This document shows, piece by piece, positions 29,664 to 38,009 of a stretch of 64,000 nt of DNA. This DNA is from Bordetella genomosp. 2. Lineage in GTDB: Bacteria; Pseudomonadota; Gammaproteobacteria; Burkholderiales; Burkholderiaceae_B. The stretch covers positions 1 to 64,000 of the forward strand of contig NZ_NEVT01000001.1 in the NCBI RefSeq assembly GCF_002261345.1. Direction: 5' to 3'. Every line of letters starts with the position of its first letter. Position 1 is the first letter of the stretch. Below the pieces are notes generated by a model. The model was given only the letters and a program-made list of their open reading frames with translations. It searched no databases and was not told the origin of the DNA. A program made the translations under genes and the position numbers.

Positions 29664-30682
29664 TTGTCGTTGATCTTGACGCTGAAAGTGCCGTCCAGGA
29701 TGCTCTTCTGCCGGGCCTGCACCTTGGCCCACAGCGCGGCCGGGAGCTTGCGTTCGAACGTGCCCAGCGGGGCCAGCATGGACCCCTGGTAGCGCATCTG
29801 CGAATACTTGCCGTAGTCGTCGGCCTTGAAGGTGCCGCGTTCGACCATGGTCAGGGCGCGATCGATGGTGGGCTCCATGTTCCACAGGATCGAGGTCACC
29901 ACCGTGTCCGCGTATTGCTGCTGCGTGTCGATGACGTTGCCGATGGCCAGCTTGCCGCGCTGCTGGGCCGCCTCGGCCACGCCGAAACGCTCGGCGTAGA
30001 GCACGTCGACGCCCTGGTCGATCATGGCCAGGGCGGCCTGGCGGGCCTTGGGCGGATCGAACCAGGAGCCGATGAAGGCGACGCTGAAGCGCGCGGCGGG
30101 ATTGATCTCGCGAGCGCCGTCCATGAACGCGTGCATCAGGCGGTTGACCTCCGGGATGGGGTAGCCGCCGACCAGGCCGATCTTGCCGGTGCGGCTCAGC
30201 CCGCCGGCGATCATGCCGGCCAGGTAGGCGGGCTCCTGGATGTAGTTGTCGAACACCGAGAAATTGGGTTGCTGCGGCCGCCCGGACGAGCCCATCAGGA
30301 AGGCGATCTCGGGATAGGCGCGGGCCACGCTGCGGGCGGCGTCCTCGGCGCGGAAGGCTTCGCCGACGATCAGCTGCACGCCCTGCTCGGCATACTTGCG
30401 CAGCACGTCTTCGTAGTCGTCGTGGGCGACGTTCTCGGAATAGGTGTATTCGATGTCGCCGCGCGTCTGCGCCACGACCAGCGCCTTGTGCACGCGCGAC
30501 ACCCATTGCTGCCCGATCGGCACCGTATAGACCCCGGCGACCTTGATCCTGGCGGCGCCTGTGATGGCCTGGGCGTGGCCGGCGGCGGGGACCGCCAGGG
30601 CCGCCAGGCCCGCGCCCAGCCCGAGCAGGAGCAAGGTGCGCCGCATGCATCCGGTGGCTGGCAGGGAAGAACGGGATGTCAT
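29639..30682 (-). CDS. BMP-family ABC transporter substrate-binding protein
   Basis: This is a 347-aa periplasmic or lipoprotein-like binding protein of the Bmp/Med family, whose characterised members bind nucleosides or purines. A signal peptide ends near AAGHAQA; the mature protein has KVAGVYTVPIGQQWV and the family region NVAHDDYEDVLRKYAEQGVQLIVGE. ATG 30682 is chosen because AGGAG lies 8 nt upstream; an in-frame ATG 21 nt further is less supported. No permease or ATPase is adjacent. Its 3' end overlaps the convergent FAD gene by 25 nt. Confidence 0.85.
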   Translation of the reverse strand: MTSRSSLPATGCMRRTLLLLGLGAGLAALAVPAAGHAQAITGAARIKVAGVYTVPIGQQWVSRVHKALVVAQTRGDIEYTYSENVAHDDYEDVLRKYAEQGVQLIVGEAFRAEDAARSVARAYPEIAFLMGSSGRPQQPNFSVFDNYIQEPAYLAGMIAGGLSRTGKIGLVGGYPIPEVNRLMHAFMDGAREINPAARFSVAFIGSWFDPPKARQAALAMIDQGVDVLYAERFGVAEAAQQRGKLAIGNVIDTQQQYADTVVTSILWNMEPTIDRALTMVERGTFKADDYGKYSQMRYQGSMLAPLGTFERKLPAALWAKVQARQKSILDGTFSVKINDNQPRSSGP

Positions 30683-30863
30683 GGACAAGGCTCCTGCATG
30701 CAACGCGAGGTGAGTCGGGGGCGGCGGGCGCTGGTACCGCCGGCGCCGCGAGTGAAATTATAGGCAGCTTGTTCCGCACGGGAGTACGCGCGGGTGCATA
30801 ATTTGCATAGCTTTGAATCGCGCGCCCCCGGGGCGCGCACAGAATCATTGAGCGGAGACCCAG

Positions 30864-31793
30864 ATGCGATTGTTGTTTCTCGGCGCCGGCGGCACCGGCG
30901 GCTATTTCGGCGGACGCGCGGCGCAGGCCGGCGCGGATGTCACTTTCCTGGTGCGCGAGGCGCGCGCCCAGAAGCTGCGCGCGCAAGGCCTGCGCATCGA
31001 AAGCCCGCTCGGCGATGCGGTGCTGCAGCCGCAGGTGGCGACCGCGGCGGACCTGCACGGCCCCTATGACATCGTGGTGCTCAGCTGCAAGGCTTACGAC
31101 CTGCCCAGCGCGATCGAGGCCATTCGCCCGGCGGTGGGGCCGGACACGGCCATCCTGCCGATCATGAACGGCGTGTTGCAGTACGACACCCTGGACGCCG
31201 AGTTCGGCGCTTCGCGCGTGCTGGGCGGGCTATGCCAGATCAATGCCACGCTGGGGCCCGACGGCCAGGTGCGCCACCTGGGGCAGCATGCCGCCTTCGT
31301 GTACGGCGAGCGGGCCGGCGAGCCGCGCAGCGCGCGCTGTGTGGCGCTCGAGGCGGCGCTGGCCGATGCGGCCTTCAACAGCCGCCTGAGCCCGGCCATC
31401 CAGCAGGACATCTGGGAAAAGTACGTGTTCCTGACTACCCTGGCCGCCGCCACCTGCCTGATGCGGGGCGCGGTGGGGCAGATCGTCTCCACCGACGACG
31501 GCGAGGCCATCGTGCGCGACATGCTGCGCGAGTGCCAGCAGGTGGCGGCCGCCTCCGGCCACACCGTGCGGGCCGAGGCCGACGCCGCCGCGCTCAAGGT
31601 GCTGACCGACCGCGAGTCGCCCATGACCGCGTCGATGTTCCGCGACCTGAGCCAGGGCGGTGCGGTGGAGGCCGACCATATCGTGGGCGATATGGTGCAC
31701 CGCGCCCGCACGCTGGGCCTGGATGCGCCGTGCCTGCGCATGGCCTATGCGCACCTGCAGGTGTACCAGGCCCGCCGCGCCATTGGTGCATGA
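30864..31793 (+). CDS. panE: Ketopantoate reductase-family protein (PanE/ApbA)
   Basis: This is a 309-aa NADPH-dependent reductase. The N-terminal Rossmann motif is LLFLGAGGTGGYFGGRAAQAG, and the family region IMNGVLQYDTLDAEFG follows. The C-terminal helical domain has the catalytic-lysine segment DIWEKYVFLTTLAAATCLMR. PanE converts 2-dehydropantoate to pantoate for CoA synthesis, but paralogues of unknown substrate are common in Bordetella, so the symbol is tentative. GGAG precedes the start. Confidence 0.78.
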   Translation: MRLLFLGAGGTGGYFGGRAAQAGADVTFLVREARAQKLRAQGLRIESPLGDAVLQPQVATAADLHGPYDIVVLSCKAYDLPSAIEAIRPAVGPDTAILPIMNGVLQYDTLDAEFGASRVLGGLCQINATLGPDGQVRHLGQHAAFVYGERAGEPRSARCVALEAALADAAFNSRLSPAIQQDIWEKYVFLTTLAAATCLMRGAVGQIVSTDDGEAIVRDMLRECQQVAAASGHTVRAEADAAALKVLTDRESPMTASMFRDLSQGGAVEADHIVGDMVHRARTLGLDAPCLRMAYAHLQVYQARRAIGA

Positions 31794-31878
31794 TCTGCAA
31801 CTGACTATTCCGCGGGCGGTGGTATGCGCCGCCCGGGGCGGCGACTAGCATGGAGTCACCCTATCACTGGAGCACACC

Positions 31879-32490
31879 ATGAAAATCGCACTCATAGGCA
31901 TCACCGGCCGCGTGGGTTCGCGCATTGCCGACGAACTGCTGCGCCGCGGCCACCAGGTTACGGGCATCGCCCGCAATCCCGCCGAGGTGGTCGAGCGGCC
32001 CGGCCTGAGCGCCCGCCAGGGCGACGCCACCGACCCCGCGGCGCTGGCGCCCTTGCTGGCCGGCCATGATGCCGTCATCAGCGCGGCGCGGTTCGTTTCG
32101 GCCGATGCCAAGCCGCTGCTGGCCGCCGTCAAGAGCGCCGGCGTGCCGCGCCTGCTGGTCGTGGGCGGCGCCGGCAGCCTGCGGGTCGCGCCGGGCCTGA
32201 TGCTGGTCGACACGCCCGAGTTCCCGGACGCCTACAAGCCCGAAGCGCGCGCCGGTGTGGTGTTCCTCGATACGCTGCGCCGCGAGCAGGCGCTGGACTG
32301 GACCTTCCTGTCGCCTTCCGCATTGTTCGAGCCGGGTGAGCGCACCGGCAAGTTCCGCATCGGCGCGGACGAATTGCTGGCCGACCAGGAAGGCAAGAGC
32401 TGGATCTCGATGGAAGACTACGCGATCGCGCTGGTCGACGAGCTGGAATCGCCGCGCCATGGTCGACGGCGCTTCACCGTCGGGTACTGA
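31879..32490 (+). CDS. NAD(P)-binding Rossmann protein (YwnB/atypical SDR type)
   Basis: This is a 203-aa single Rossmann-fold protein with ALIGITGRVGSRIADELLRRGHQVTGIARNP in outline as the dinucleotide-binding region, and no YxxxK catalytic pair, as in atypical SDRs such as YwnB/YhfK. The function is unknown. The gene is 14 nt upstream of the deoxyribosyltransferase-like gene and probably shares its mRNA. Confidence 0.82.
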   Translation: MKIALIGITGRVGSRIADELLRRGHQVTGIARNPAEVVERPGLSARQGDATDPAALAPLLAGHDAVISAARFVSADAKPLLAAVKSAGVPRLLVVGGAGSLRVAPGLMLVDTPEFPDAYKPEARAGVVFLDTLRREQALDWTFLSPSALFEPGERTGKFRIGADELLADQEGKSWISMEDYAIALVDELESPRHGRRRFTVGY

Positions 32491-32503
32491 AACCGGAGGC
32501 CCC

Positions 32504-33013
32504 ATGAAGACCATTTACCTGGCCGGCTTCGACGTGTTCCGCGCCGATTCGCTGGCGCATGGCGAATGGTTGAAGCTGCAGTGCCGCCTGCACGGCTTCG
32601 AGGGGCTTTACCCGCACGACAACAAGGCGCCCGCCGGCCTGCCGCCGCGGGCACTGGCGCAGTGGATCTACGAGGCCAATACGGCGCTGATCCGCGGCGC
32701 CGACGCCGTCATGGCGAACCTCAACCCTTTTCGCGGCGCCGAACCGGATTCCGGCACGGCGTTCGAGGTCGGCTATGCCCTTGCGCTGGGCAAGCCCGTG
32801 TGGGCCTATGTCGAGCAGGCCGATACCCTGGTGCGGCGCGTGGCGATCGGGCAGGCGGACGACCCGCCGCGCCATGTCGACGCGCAAGGCTACACCGTGG
32901 AGGATTTCGGCCTGCCGGTGAACCTGATGCTGGCCTGCAGCGCCACGCTGGTCGAGGGCGACGCCGTGCAATGCTTGGCGCACATGGCGCGGGCGCTGCG
33001 CGGGGCCGATTGA
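32504..33013 (+). CDS. Nucleoside 2-deoxyribosyltransferase-family protein
   Basis: This is a 169-aa protein with the family motifs IYLAGFDVFR at the N-terminus, NLNPFRGAEPDSGTAFEVGYALALGKPV (with the Asp and Glu that line the sugar site) in the middle, and FGLPVNLML at the end. Family enzymes swap bases on 2'-deoxyribosides in nucleotide salvage or cleave 5'-nucleotides. GGAGG lies 4 nt before ATG 32504. Confidence 0.85.
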   Translation: MKTIYLAGFDVFRADSLAHGEWLKLQCRLHGFEGLYPHDNKAPAGLPPRALAQWIYEANTALIRGADAVMANLNPFRGAEPDSGTAFEVGYALALGKPVWAYVEQADTLVRRVAIGQADDPPRHVDAQGYTVEDFGLPVNLMLACSATLVEGDAVQCLAHMARALRGAD

Positions 33014-33038
33014 GCGGGGGCCTATACAATCGCGCTCC

Positions 33039-33773
33039 ATGAAGCGCGCTGTATATGCTGTACTGCTGGTCCTTGCCGCAACCCTGCCCGCCCAGGCCTC
33101 CGGGCTCGTCACGCGCACGCGCGAGGTGGGCCATCGCGATTTCCGGCACGCCAAGAAGGTGCTGCCCAACTTGTACAAGGGCCTCGACACCACGTTCTAT
33201 TGCGGCTGCCGCTACCGCGGCAAGCAGGCCGATCTGCAGTCCTGCGGTTACCGCGTGCGCAAGAACGCCGGCCGCGCCAGGCGCATCGAATGGGAACATG
33301 TGGTGCCGGCGTGGGCCATCGGCCACCAGCGGCAATGCTGGCAGCAGGGCGGCCGCAAGCACTGCTCCGCACGCGACGACGTGTACCGCAAGGCCGAGGG
33401 CGACCTGCACAACCTGGTGCCCGAGCTGGGCGAGCTCAACAACGATCGCTCGAACTTCCGCTTCACGGTCTGGGACCAGAACCCGGCCATGTACGGTCAA
33501 TGCCGCATGGTGGTGGACTTCAAGGGCCGCCGGGCCCAGCCCCCGCAACAGGTGCGCGGCCGCATCGCCCGCATCACCCTGTACATGGTCCACACCTACC
33601 AGTTGCGCTTGAGCCGGCAGGAACGCCGGCTGTACTGCATCTGGGCGCGCACGTACCCGGTCGACGCCTGGGAGCGGGCGCGCGATGCGCGGATCCGCGC
33701 GGTGCAGGGCAACAGCAATCCCTTCGTCGCCAATCCCCGGGCGGTGGCGAGCGCGTGCCAAGGCGTGCGCTGA
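33039..33773 (+). CDS. endA: Secreted/periplasmic endonuclease I
   Basis: This is a 244-aa nuclease of the EndA/Vvn family. The signal peptide (about residues 1-21, ending PAQASG) is followed by the His-Me core RIEWEHVVPAW (catalytic His and Mg ligand) and EGDLHNLVPELGELNNDRSN. Cysteines in the mature protein (FYCGC, QSCGY, QCW, HCSA, YCIW) suggest disulfides and oxidising compartments. It would cut double-stranded DNA in the periplasm or outside the cell. It converges with ribB. Confidence 0.9.
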   Translation: MKRAVYAVLLVLAATLPAQASGLVTRTREVGHRDFRHAKKVLPNLYKGLDTTFYCGCRYRGKQADLQSCGYRVRKNAGRARRIEWEHVVPAWAIGHQRQCWQQGGRKHCSARDDVYRKAEGDLHNLVPELGELNNDRSNFRFTVWDQNPAMYGQCRMVVDFKGRRAQPPQQVRGRIARITLYMVHTYQLRLSRQERRLYCIWARTYPVDAWERARDARIRAVQGNSNPFVANPRAVASACQGVR

Positions 33774-33836
33774 GCCGCGCGCCGGCCGGCTGCGCGCCGG
33801 GCGCTCGCGGGCCCGCGCGCCCCGTTGCGGCAGCGC

Positions 33837-34544
33837 CTACGCGGCGGCGGCCGCCAGCGCTTCGCCGGCCGGCTCGGCGTCGGCCAGGCGCCGGCGGTAG
33901 TCGGCCAGTTCGGCGATAGTGAGCGCCGCCAGGCCATGCATGGCGGCATAGCGCGCGATCGCGTCGCCGCGCGCCATGGTGCCGTCGGCGTTCATCAGCT
34001 CGCACAGCACCGCCGCCGGACGCAGGCCGGCCAGCACGGCCAGGTCGACCGAGCCCTCGGTGTGGCCGCGCCGCGCCAGCACGCCGCCGGGCTGGGCGCG
34101 CAGGGGAAAGACGTGGCCGGGGCTGACGATATCGGCGGCCCGCGCGCCGGGGGCGATGGCGGCGCGGATGGTGGTGACCCGGTCGGCGGCCGACACGCCG
34201 GTGGAAACGCCGTCGCGCGCTTCGATCGACACGGTGAATGCGGTGCTGTAGCGGCTTTCGTTGCGGGCGACCATGGGCGGCAGCTGCAGGCGGTCGAGCG
34301 TTTCGTCGGTAAGGCACAGGCAGACGATGCCGCTGCAATCGCGGATCAGCTGGGCCATGACGGGCACGGTGAGCTTGTCGGCGGCCACGATGAGGTCGGC
34401 TTCGTTCTCGCGATCGAAGTCGTCCATCAGGATCACCGGCCGGCCCAGGCGCATATGGTGCAGCGCGCGCGCCAGGCGGGCCTCGAAGGGCTGGGCGAAC
34501 AGGTCGGGGGGGAGGAACGGTGCGGCGGGTGTTACGGTAGGCAT
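33837..34544 (-). CDS. ribB: 3,4-dihydroxy-2-butanone 4-phosphate synthase
   Basis: RibB converts ribulose 5-phosphate to DHBP plus formate, a riboflavin precursor. The 235-aa protein has the active-site acidic motif [26 protein letters not shown], and [31 protein letters not shown] with catalytic His and Glu. It lacks the GTP cyclohydrolase II domain of RibBA fusions. ATG 34544 is chosen from the family start; the ribosome site is weak (GAGAG, 8 nt away), which suits control by the upstream FMN riboswitch. It is convergent with the endonuclease gene. Confidence 0.95.
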   Translation of the reverse strand: MPTVTPAAPFLPPDLFAQPFEARLARALHHMRLGRPVILMDDFDRENEADLIVAADKLTVPVMAQLIRDCSGIVCLCLTDETLDRLQLPPMVARNESRYSTAFTVSIEARDGVSTGVSAADRVTTIRAAIAPGARAADIVSPGHVFPLRAQPGGVLARRGHTEGSVDLAVLAGLRPAAVLCELMNADGTMARGDAIARYAAMHGLAALTIAELADYRRRLADAEPAGEALAAAAA

Positions 34545-34678
34545 TGAAACGCTCTCGCGGATAAGGTTGGCGAAAAACGTTCCAGGGCTGGCGACAGCCA
34601 GGCGCCATGCCGCATGCCGGAGGGACGCGCCGGCCCAGGCCGGAGCGCGCACCCCGCGCAGGCGGAATGAGCCGGCAC
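34545..34678 (-). other. Expression platform between FMN riboswitch and ribB
   Basis: This leader is non-coding. It contains a G/C-rich hairpin region near 34620-34670, a 5-bp stem CTGGC/GCCAG (34588-34601), a U-run (complement of 34574-34578) 9 nt beyond that stem, and then the weak ribB ribosome site. A possible -10, TACAAT, lies upstream of the riboswitch (complement of 34856-34861) without a convincing -35. The whole gap from ribB to the SET gene (34545-34881) therefore holds the ribB promoter region, the riboswitch and this platform. Confidence 0.6.
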
Positions 34679-34824
34679 ATCTTCTTTCATCCGGACTGTG
34701 ACCGTCGGCCCTGGCATCGCACCAGATCTGCTGACCCCGGCCGCCGTGTGGCGAACCGGGCGCTCGCGGGCTTGCCGCATTGCGGCTTACCGCCGGTGGG
34801 GAATTCCACCCCGCCCTGAAGACG
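34679..34824 (-). ncRNA. FMN riboswitch (RFN element) in the ribB leader
   Basis: On the minus strand the conserved RFN blocks appear in order: TCAGGGCGGGGTG then AATTCCCCACCGGCGGTAA, AGCCCGCGAGCG, GTCAGCAGATCTGGTGCGAT, GGGCCGACGGTCACAGTC and CGGATGAAAGAAG. The outer stem pairs CTTC near 34820 with GAAG near 34681. It ends 135 nt before the ribB start. FMN binding should switch ribB off. The 135-nt expression platform holds a short stem (34588-34601) and a U-run at 34574-34578, but I cannot decide between transcription termination and ribosome-site masking. Confidence 0.96.
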
Positions 34825-34881
34825 TACTGCTATGCCGCTGTCAGCGGCAAGTCACATTGTACGCCCGGCGGCGGCCGGCCC

Positions 34882-35364
34882 CTATTCCTTGCTTTTTTTC
34901 TTCAGGGCCAGCATGGTGCCGCGGCAGCTGGGCGCGCCGCACAGGCAGCGGTACGCGGCCTTGAGCTTCTTGGTGATGCGGCCGTCGAGCACCAGGCCGT
35001 AGTCGTAGAACAGTTCTTCGCCGCGCGCGATGTCGCGCAGGGCCACGATGTAGACGCGCTTGCCGTGCTTGCCTTCCTGCGCCTCGCAGTTGGGTTCGCA
35101 GGCGTGGTTGATCCAGCGGGCGTCGTTGCCGTTGTCGCCGCCGTCGATCACGCGGCCGGAGCTCAGCGCAAAAAAGAACGTGTGGAAGGGGTCGTCTGGG
35201 TTGGTGGGATGGCGGCGGTCGGCTTCCTTGGCGCTGATGCGCTCGCCGCCGTACTCGATGATGCGCGTGCCGGCCGGGATCTTGCGCGCGGCGAAGACGC
35301 CATTGCCGTGCAGTTTGGAGCGGCGGACGACGTGCCAGGGCTTGGAGGGATCAGCAGTGGTCAT
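34882..35364 (-). CDS. SET-domain protein methyltransferase
   Basis: This is a 160-aa SET protein, a fold best known from eukaryotic histone lysine methyltransferases. It shows GNGVFAARKIPAGTRIIEYGG (SET-N), the cofactor motif WINHACEPNCEA (NHxCxPNC), GEELFYDYG with the catalytic Tyr, and a post-SET cysteine set CLCGAPSCRG. All the elements for SAM-dependent lysine methylation are present, so it is probably active. Target unknown; in other bacteria such proteins modify host histones or own DNA-binding or ribosomal proteins. No secretion signal is visible. It lies upstream of the ribB leader on the same strand. Confidence 0.9.
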   Translation of the reverse strand: MTTADPSKPWHVVRRSKLHGNGVFAARKIPAGTRIIEYGGERISAKEADRRHPTNPDDPFHTFFFALSSGRVIDGGDNGNDARWINHACEPNCEAQEGKHGKRVYIVALRDIARGEELFYDYGLVLDGRITKKLKAAYRCLCGAPSCRGTMLALKKKSKE

Positions 35365-35440
35365 TGAAAGCAGCGGGGAGCGGGCCAGCGGGGATTATAT
35401 CGATGGCAGCGCACATCGCGATGACGGCCCCGCGCGCGGG

Positions 35441-35914
35441 CTACTCGGCGGCCGGCGGCGTCAGCGGCAGCTGGGTTTCCTTCAGGCGGCGCAGCACGAA
35501 GCACGACTTGCTGTGGCGGATGCCGGGAATGCGATAGAGCCGCTCGCGCAACAGCCGTTCGTAGTCGCGCGTGTCGCGCACGGCGATGCGGATGTAATAG
35601 TCGTAATCGCCCGAGACCAGGAAGGCCTCCAGCACTTCGGGGATCTGCGCCAGCGCCCGGCCGAACTCGTACAGGGTTTCCTCGCTGTGGCTCTCGAGCG
35701 TGACGTGCACGATGACCGTATCCATGAAGCCGAGGCTGGCGGGGTCGATGTCGACCGTGTAGCCGCGGATGACGCCGGCCGCCTCCATGCGCTTGATGCG
35801 GTTCCAGCACGGCGTGGACGACAGGCCCACTTCGGCCCCGATCTCGTTGAGGCTGGCGCGGGCATTCTGCTGCAGCGCCTTGAGGATGGCGAGGTCGAAC
35901 TTGTCGAGTTTCAT
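35441..35914 (-). CDS. Lrp/AsnC-family transcriptional regulator
   Basis: This is a 157-aa Lrp-type regulator: N-terminal helix-turn-helix (residues 4-60, LDKFDLAILKALQQNARASLNEIG, LSSTPCWNRIKRMEAAGVIRGY) and the RAM ligand domain (about 65-150, VIVHVTLESHSEETL, SGDYDYYIRIAVRD). AGGA lies 5 nt before the ATG. It is divergent from an acetolactate-synthase-like gene with a 104-bp gap that contains a perfect inverted repeat, so it very likely controls that gene in response to an amino acid. Confidence 0.92.
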   Translation of the reverse strand: MKLDKFDLAILKALQQNARASLNEIGAEVGLSSTPCWNRIKRMEAAGVIRGYTVDIDPASLGFMDTVIVHVTLESHSEETLYEFGRALAQIPEVLEAFLVSGDYDYYIRIAVRDTRDYERLLRERLYRIPGIRHSKSCFVLRRLKETQLPLTPPAAE

Positions 35915-35972
35915 TTTTTCCTCGATTGCAGGGAAATAAAGATGAATTTACTGGAAAACCTGGGAATCCGTA

Positions 35973-35996
35973 GAAAAGAAGAGAAATCTTCTTTTC
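35973..35996. promoter_or_regulatory. Inverted-repeat operator candidate between lrp-like and ALS-like genes
   Basis: GAAAAGAAGA (35973-35982) and TCTTCTTTTC (35987-35996) are perfect 10-bp arms around GAAA. The site is A/T-rich in a G/C-rich genome, 22 nt before the ALS-like ATG and 58 nt before the Lrp-like ATG. Lrp-family sites are typically A/T-rich inverted repeats, so this is the best operator candidate. Confidence 0.68.
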
Positions 35997-36018
35997 ATAT
36001 GGGCATAAGATATTCAGC

Positions 36019-37833
36019 ATGAATGACCGCCTCCATGCTTCCGCCCTCGCCGCCTTGCGCCACGATGACTCTGCCGACCGCAACGGCGCCCAGATCCTGC
36101 TCGATACCCTGATCGAACGCGGCGTCGATACCGTCTTCGGCTATCCGGGGGGCGCGGTGCTGCCCCTGTACGACGCCCTGTACGCCGAGCCGCGCCTGCG
36201 CCACGTGCTGGTGCGCCACGAGCAGGCGGCCGTGCACGCGGCCGAGGGCTATGCCCGCACCACCGGCCGGCCCGGCGTGGTGTTCGTGACCTCCGGTCCC
36301 GGCATGGCCAACACCACCTCGGGCCTGCTCGACGCCATGTGCGACTCGATCCCGGTGCTGTGCATCAGCGGCCAGGTGGCGACATCGGCCATCGGCACCG
36401 ACGCCTTCCAGGAATGCGACGCGATGGGCATTTCGCGTTCGGTCACGAAGTGGAATACGCAGATCCGCGCGGCCGGCGACGTGGCCGACGTGGTGGGCCG
36501 CGCCTTCGACCTGACGCGCCAGGGGCGTCCCGGGCCGGTGCTGGTCGACTTCCCCAAGGACGTGCAGCTGGCGCGGCCGGCGCCCGCCGCCGACACCGAC
36601 GCCGCGTCGGACAGCCAGCGCCTGGCCGCGCTGCGCGCACGCCGCCAGGCCGGCAAGGCGTCGCTGAAGCTGCCGCAGACGGCCCTGCGCCGCGCCGCCG
36701 CGCTGATCGCCCAGGCCCGCCGGCCGGTGTTCTACGGCGGCGGCGGCCTGGTCAATTCCGGGCCGCAAGCCTGCCAGGCCTTCACCGAACTGGTGCGCCA
36801 TACCGGCGCGCCCTGCACCCTGACCCTGATGGGCCTGGGCGCGTTCCCGGCGTCGGACCAGCAATTCGTCGGCATGCTGGGCATGCACGGCACGCTGGAA
36901 GCCAATATGGCCATGCACCATGCCGACCTGGTGGTATGCATCGGCGCGCGCTTCGACGACCGCATCACCGGCAAGCTGGCCGAGTTCTGCCCGCATGCGC
37001 GCAAGATCCACATCGACATCGACCCGGCCTCCATCAACAAGGTCGTGAGGGTGGACGTGGCGCTGGTGGGCGATTGCCTGCCGCTGATCGAGGCCCTGCG
37101 CGGCGCGCTGGATGCGCATGACCTGCCGGTGGCGCGGCTGGACGACTGGTGGCGCCGCGTCGACGCATGGCGCGCCAAGGACTGCCTGGCCTGCCCGCCG
37201 GCGGCGGACGCCATCCTGCCGCAGCACCTGATGCAGCGCCTGGACGCCGCGCTGACCGGCCGCGACGCGATCGTCTCGACCGACGTCGGCCAGCACCAGA
37301 TGTGGGCCGCGCAGTACCTGCGCTTCGAGCGGCCGAACCGCTGGCTGACCTCGGGCGGCGCGGGCACCATGGGCTACGGGGTGCCCGCCGCCATCGGCGC
37401 GCAGGTGGCGCACCCGGACAAGGCCGTGGTGTGCGTCAGCGGCGATGCGTCGGTGCTGATGAACTTCCAGGAACTGTCGACCGCCATGCAGCACGACACG
37501 CCGGTGAAGGTGGTGTTGTGCAACAACGGCTACATGGGGATGGTGCGGCAGTGGCAGGAACTGATCCACGGCGGCCGCTATAGCCACAGCTACAACGCGT
37601 CGCTGCCGGATTTCGTGGCGCTGGCCCGCGCGTTCGGCTGGGGCGCGGCGCGGGTCGACGACCCGGCGCGGCTGGACGAGGCGCTGGCGGAATGCCTGGC
37701 GCATGACGGGCCGTATTTTCTTGACGTGGTGGTGGCGGCGCAGGAGAACTGCTTTCCCATGATGCCGGCGGGCGAGGGACACCATCGGATGATGCTGGCC
37801 GAAGGCGTCTGGTACGAGGACGATACGGCCTGA
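36019..37833 (+). CDS. Acetolactate synthase large-subunit-type thiamine-diphosphate enzyme
   Basis: This is a 604-aa enzyme of the acetohydroxyacid synthase family. The N-terminal TPP Pyr domain has [15 protein letters not shown] and the proton-relay Glu in [15 protein letters not shown]; the central FAD-type domain has [13 protein letters not shown]; the C-terminal PP domain has [12 protein letters not shown] and LCNNGYMG (metal and diphosphate binding). It would condense pyruvate with pyruvate or 2-oxobutyrate for branched-chain amino acids. No regulatory small subunit is adjacent, unlike ilvBH or ilvIH, so it may be a second isozyme or a related carboligase. Control by the divergent Lrp-like protein is likely. 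Confidence 0.88.
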   Translation: MNDRLHASALAALRHDDSADRNGAQILLDTLIERGVDTVFGYPGGAVLPLYDALYAEPRLRHVLVRHEQAAVHAAEGYARTTGRPGVVFVTSGPGMANTTSGLLDAMCDSIPVLCISGQVATSAIGTDAFQECDAMGISRSVTKWNTQIRAAGDVADVVGRAFDLTRQGRPGPVLVDFPKDVQLARPAPAADTDAASDSQRLAALRARRQAGKASLKLPQTALRRAAALIAQARRPVFYGGGGLVNSGPQACQAFTELVRHTGAPCTLTLMGLGAFPASDQQFVGMLGMHGTLEANMAMHHADLVVCIGARFDDRITGKLAEFCPHARKIHIDIDPASINKVVRVDVALVGDCLPLIEALRGALDAHDLPVARLDDWWRRVDAWRAKDCLACPPAADAILPQHLMQRLDAALTGRDAIVSTDVGQHQMWAAQYLRFERPNRWLTSGGAGTMGYGVPAAIGAQVAHPDKAVVCVSGDASVLMNFQELSTAMQHDTPVKVVLCNNGYMGMVRQWQELIHGGRYSHSYNASLPDFVALARAFGWGAARVDDPARLDEALAECLAHDGPYFLDVVVAAQENCFPMMPAGEGHHRMMLAEGVWYEDDTA

Positions 37834-37859
37834 CGGCGGGGGGCCGCCACCGCATCGTG

Positions 37860-37927
37860 CAGGTGTCAGACACCCCATGCGGGTCGTCTCGTCGCCCACG
37901 GCCGTGCCCAGGGGTGTCTGACACCTG
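37860..37927. repeat. Inverted pair of GGTGTC-W-GACACC palindromes
   Basis: CAGGTGTCAGACACCCC (37860-37876) and its exact reverse complement GGGGTGTCTGACACCTG (37911-37927) flank 34 bp. It is the same unit as at 14069 with the central A and T exchanged between arms. It lies 27 nt after the ALS-like stop. Confidence 0.85.
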
Positions 37928-38009
37928 CGCCACGGGCGCTGGCCTCCTGGTGCAATCAGGCCCGGCTCGACGTCCGGAGGACGTCAGCACGCGGCCCGCC
38001 AGCAGCACG

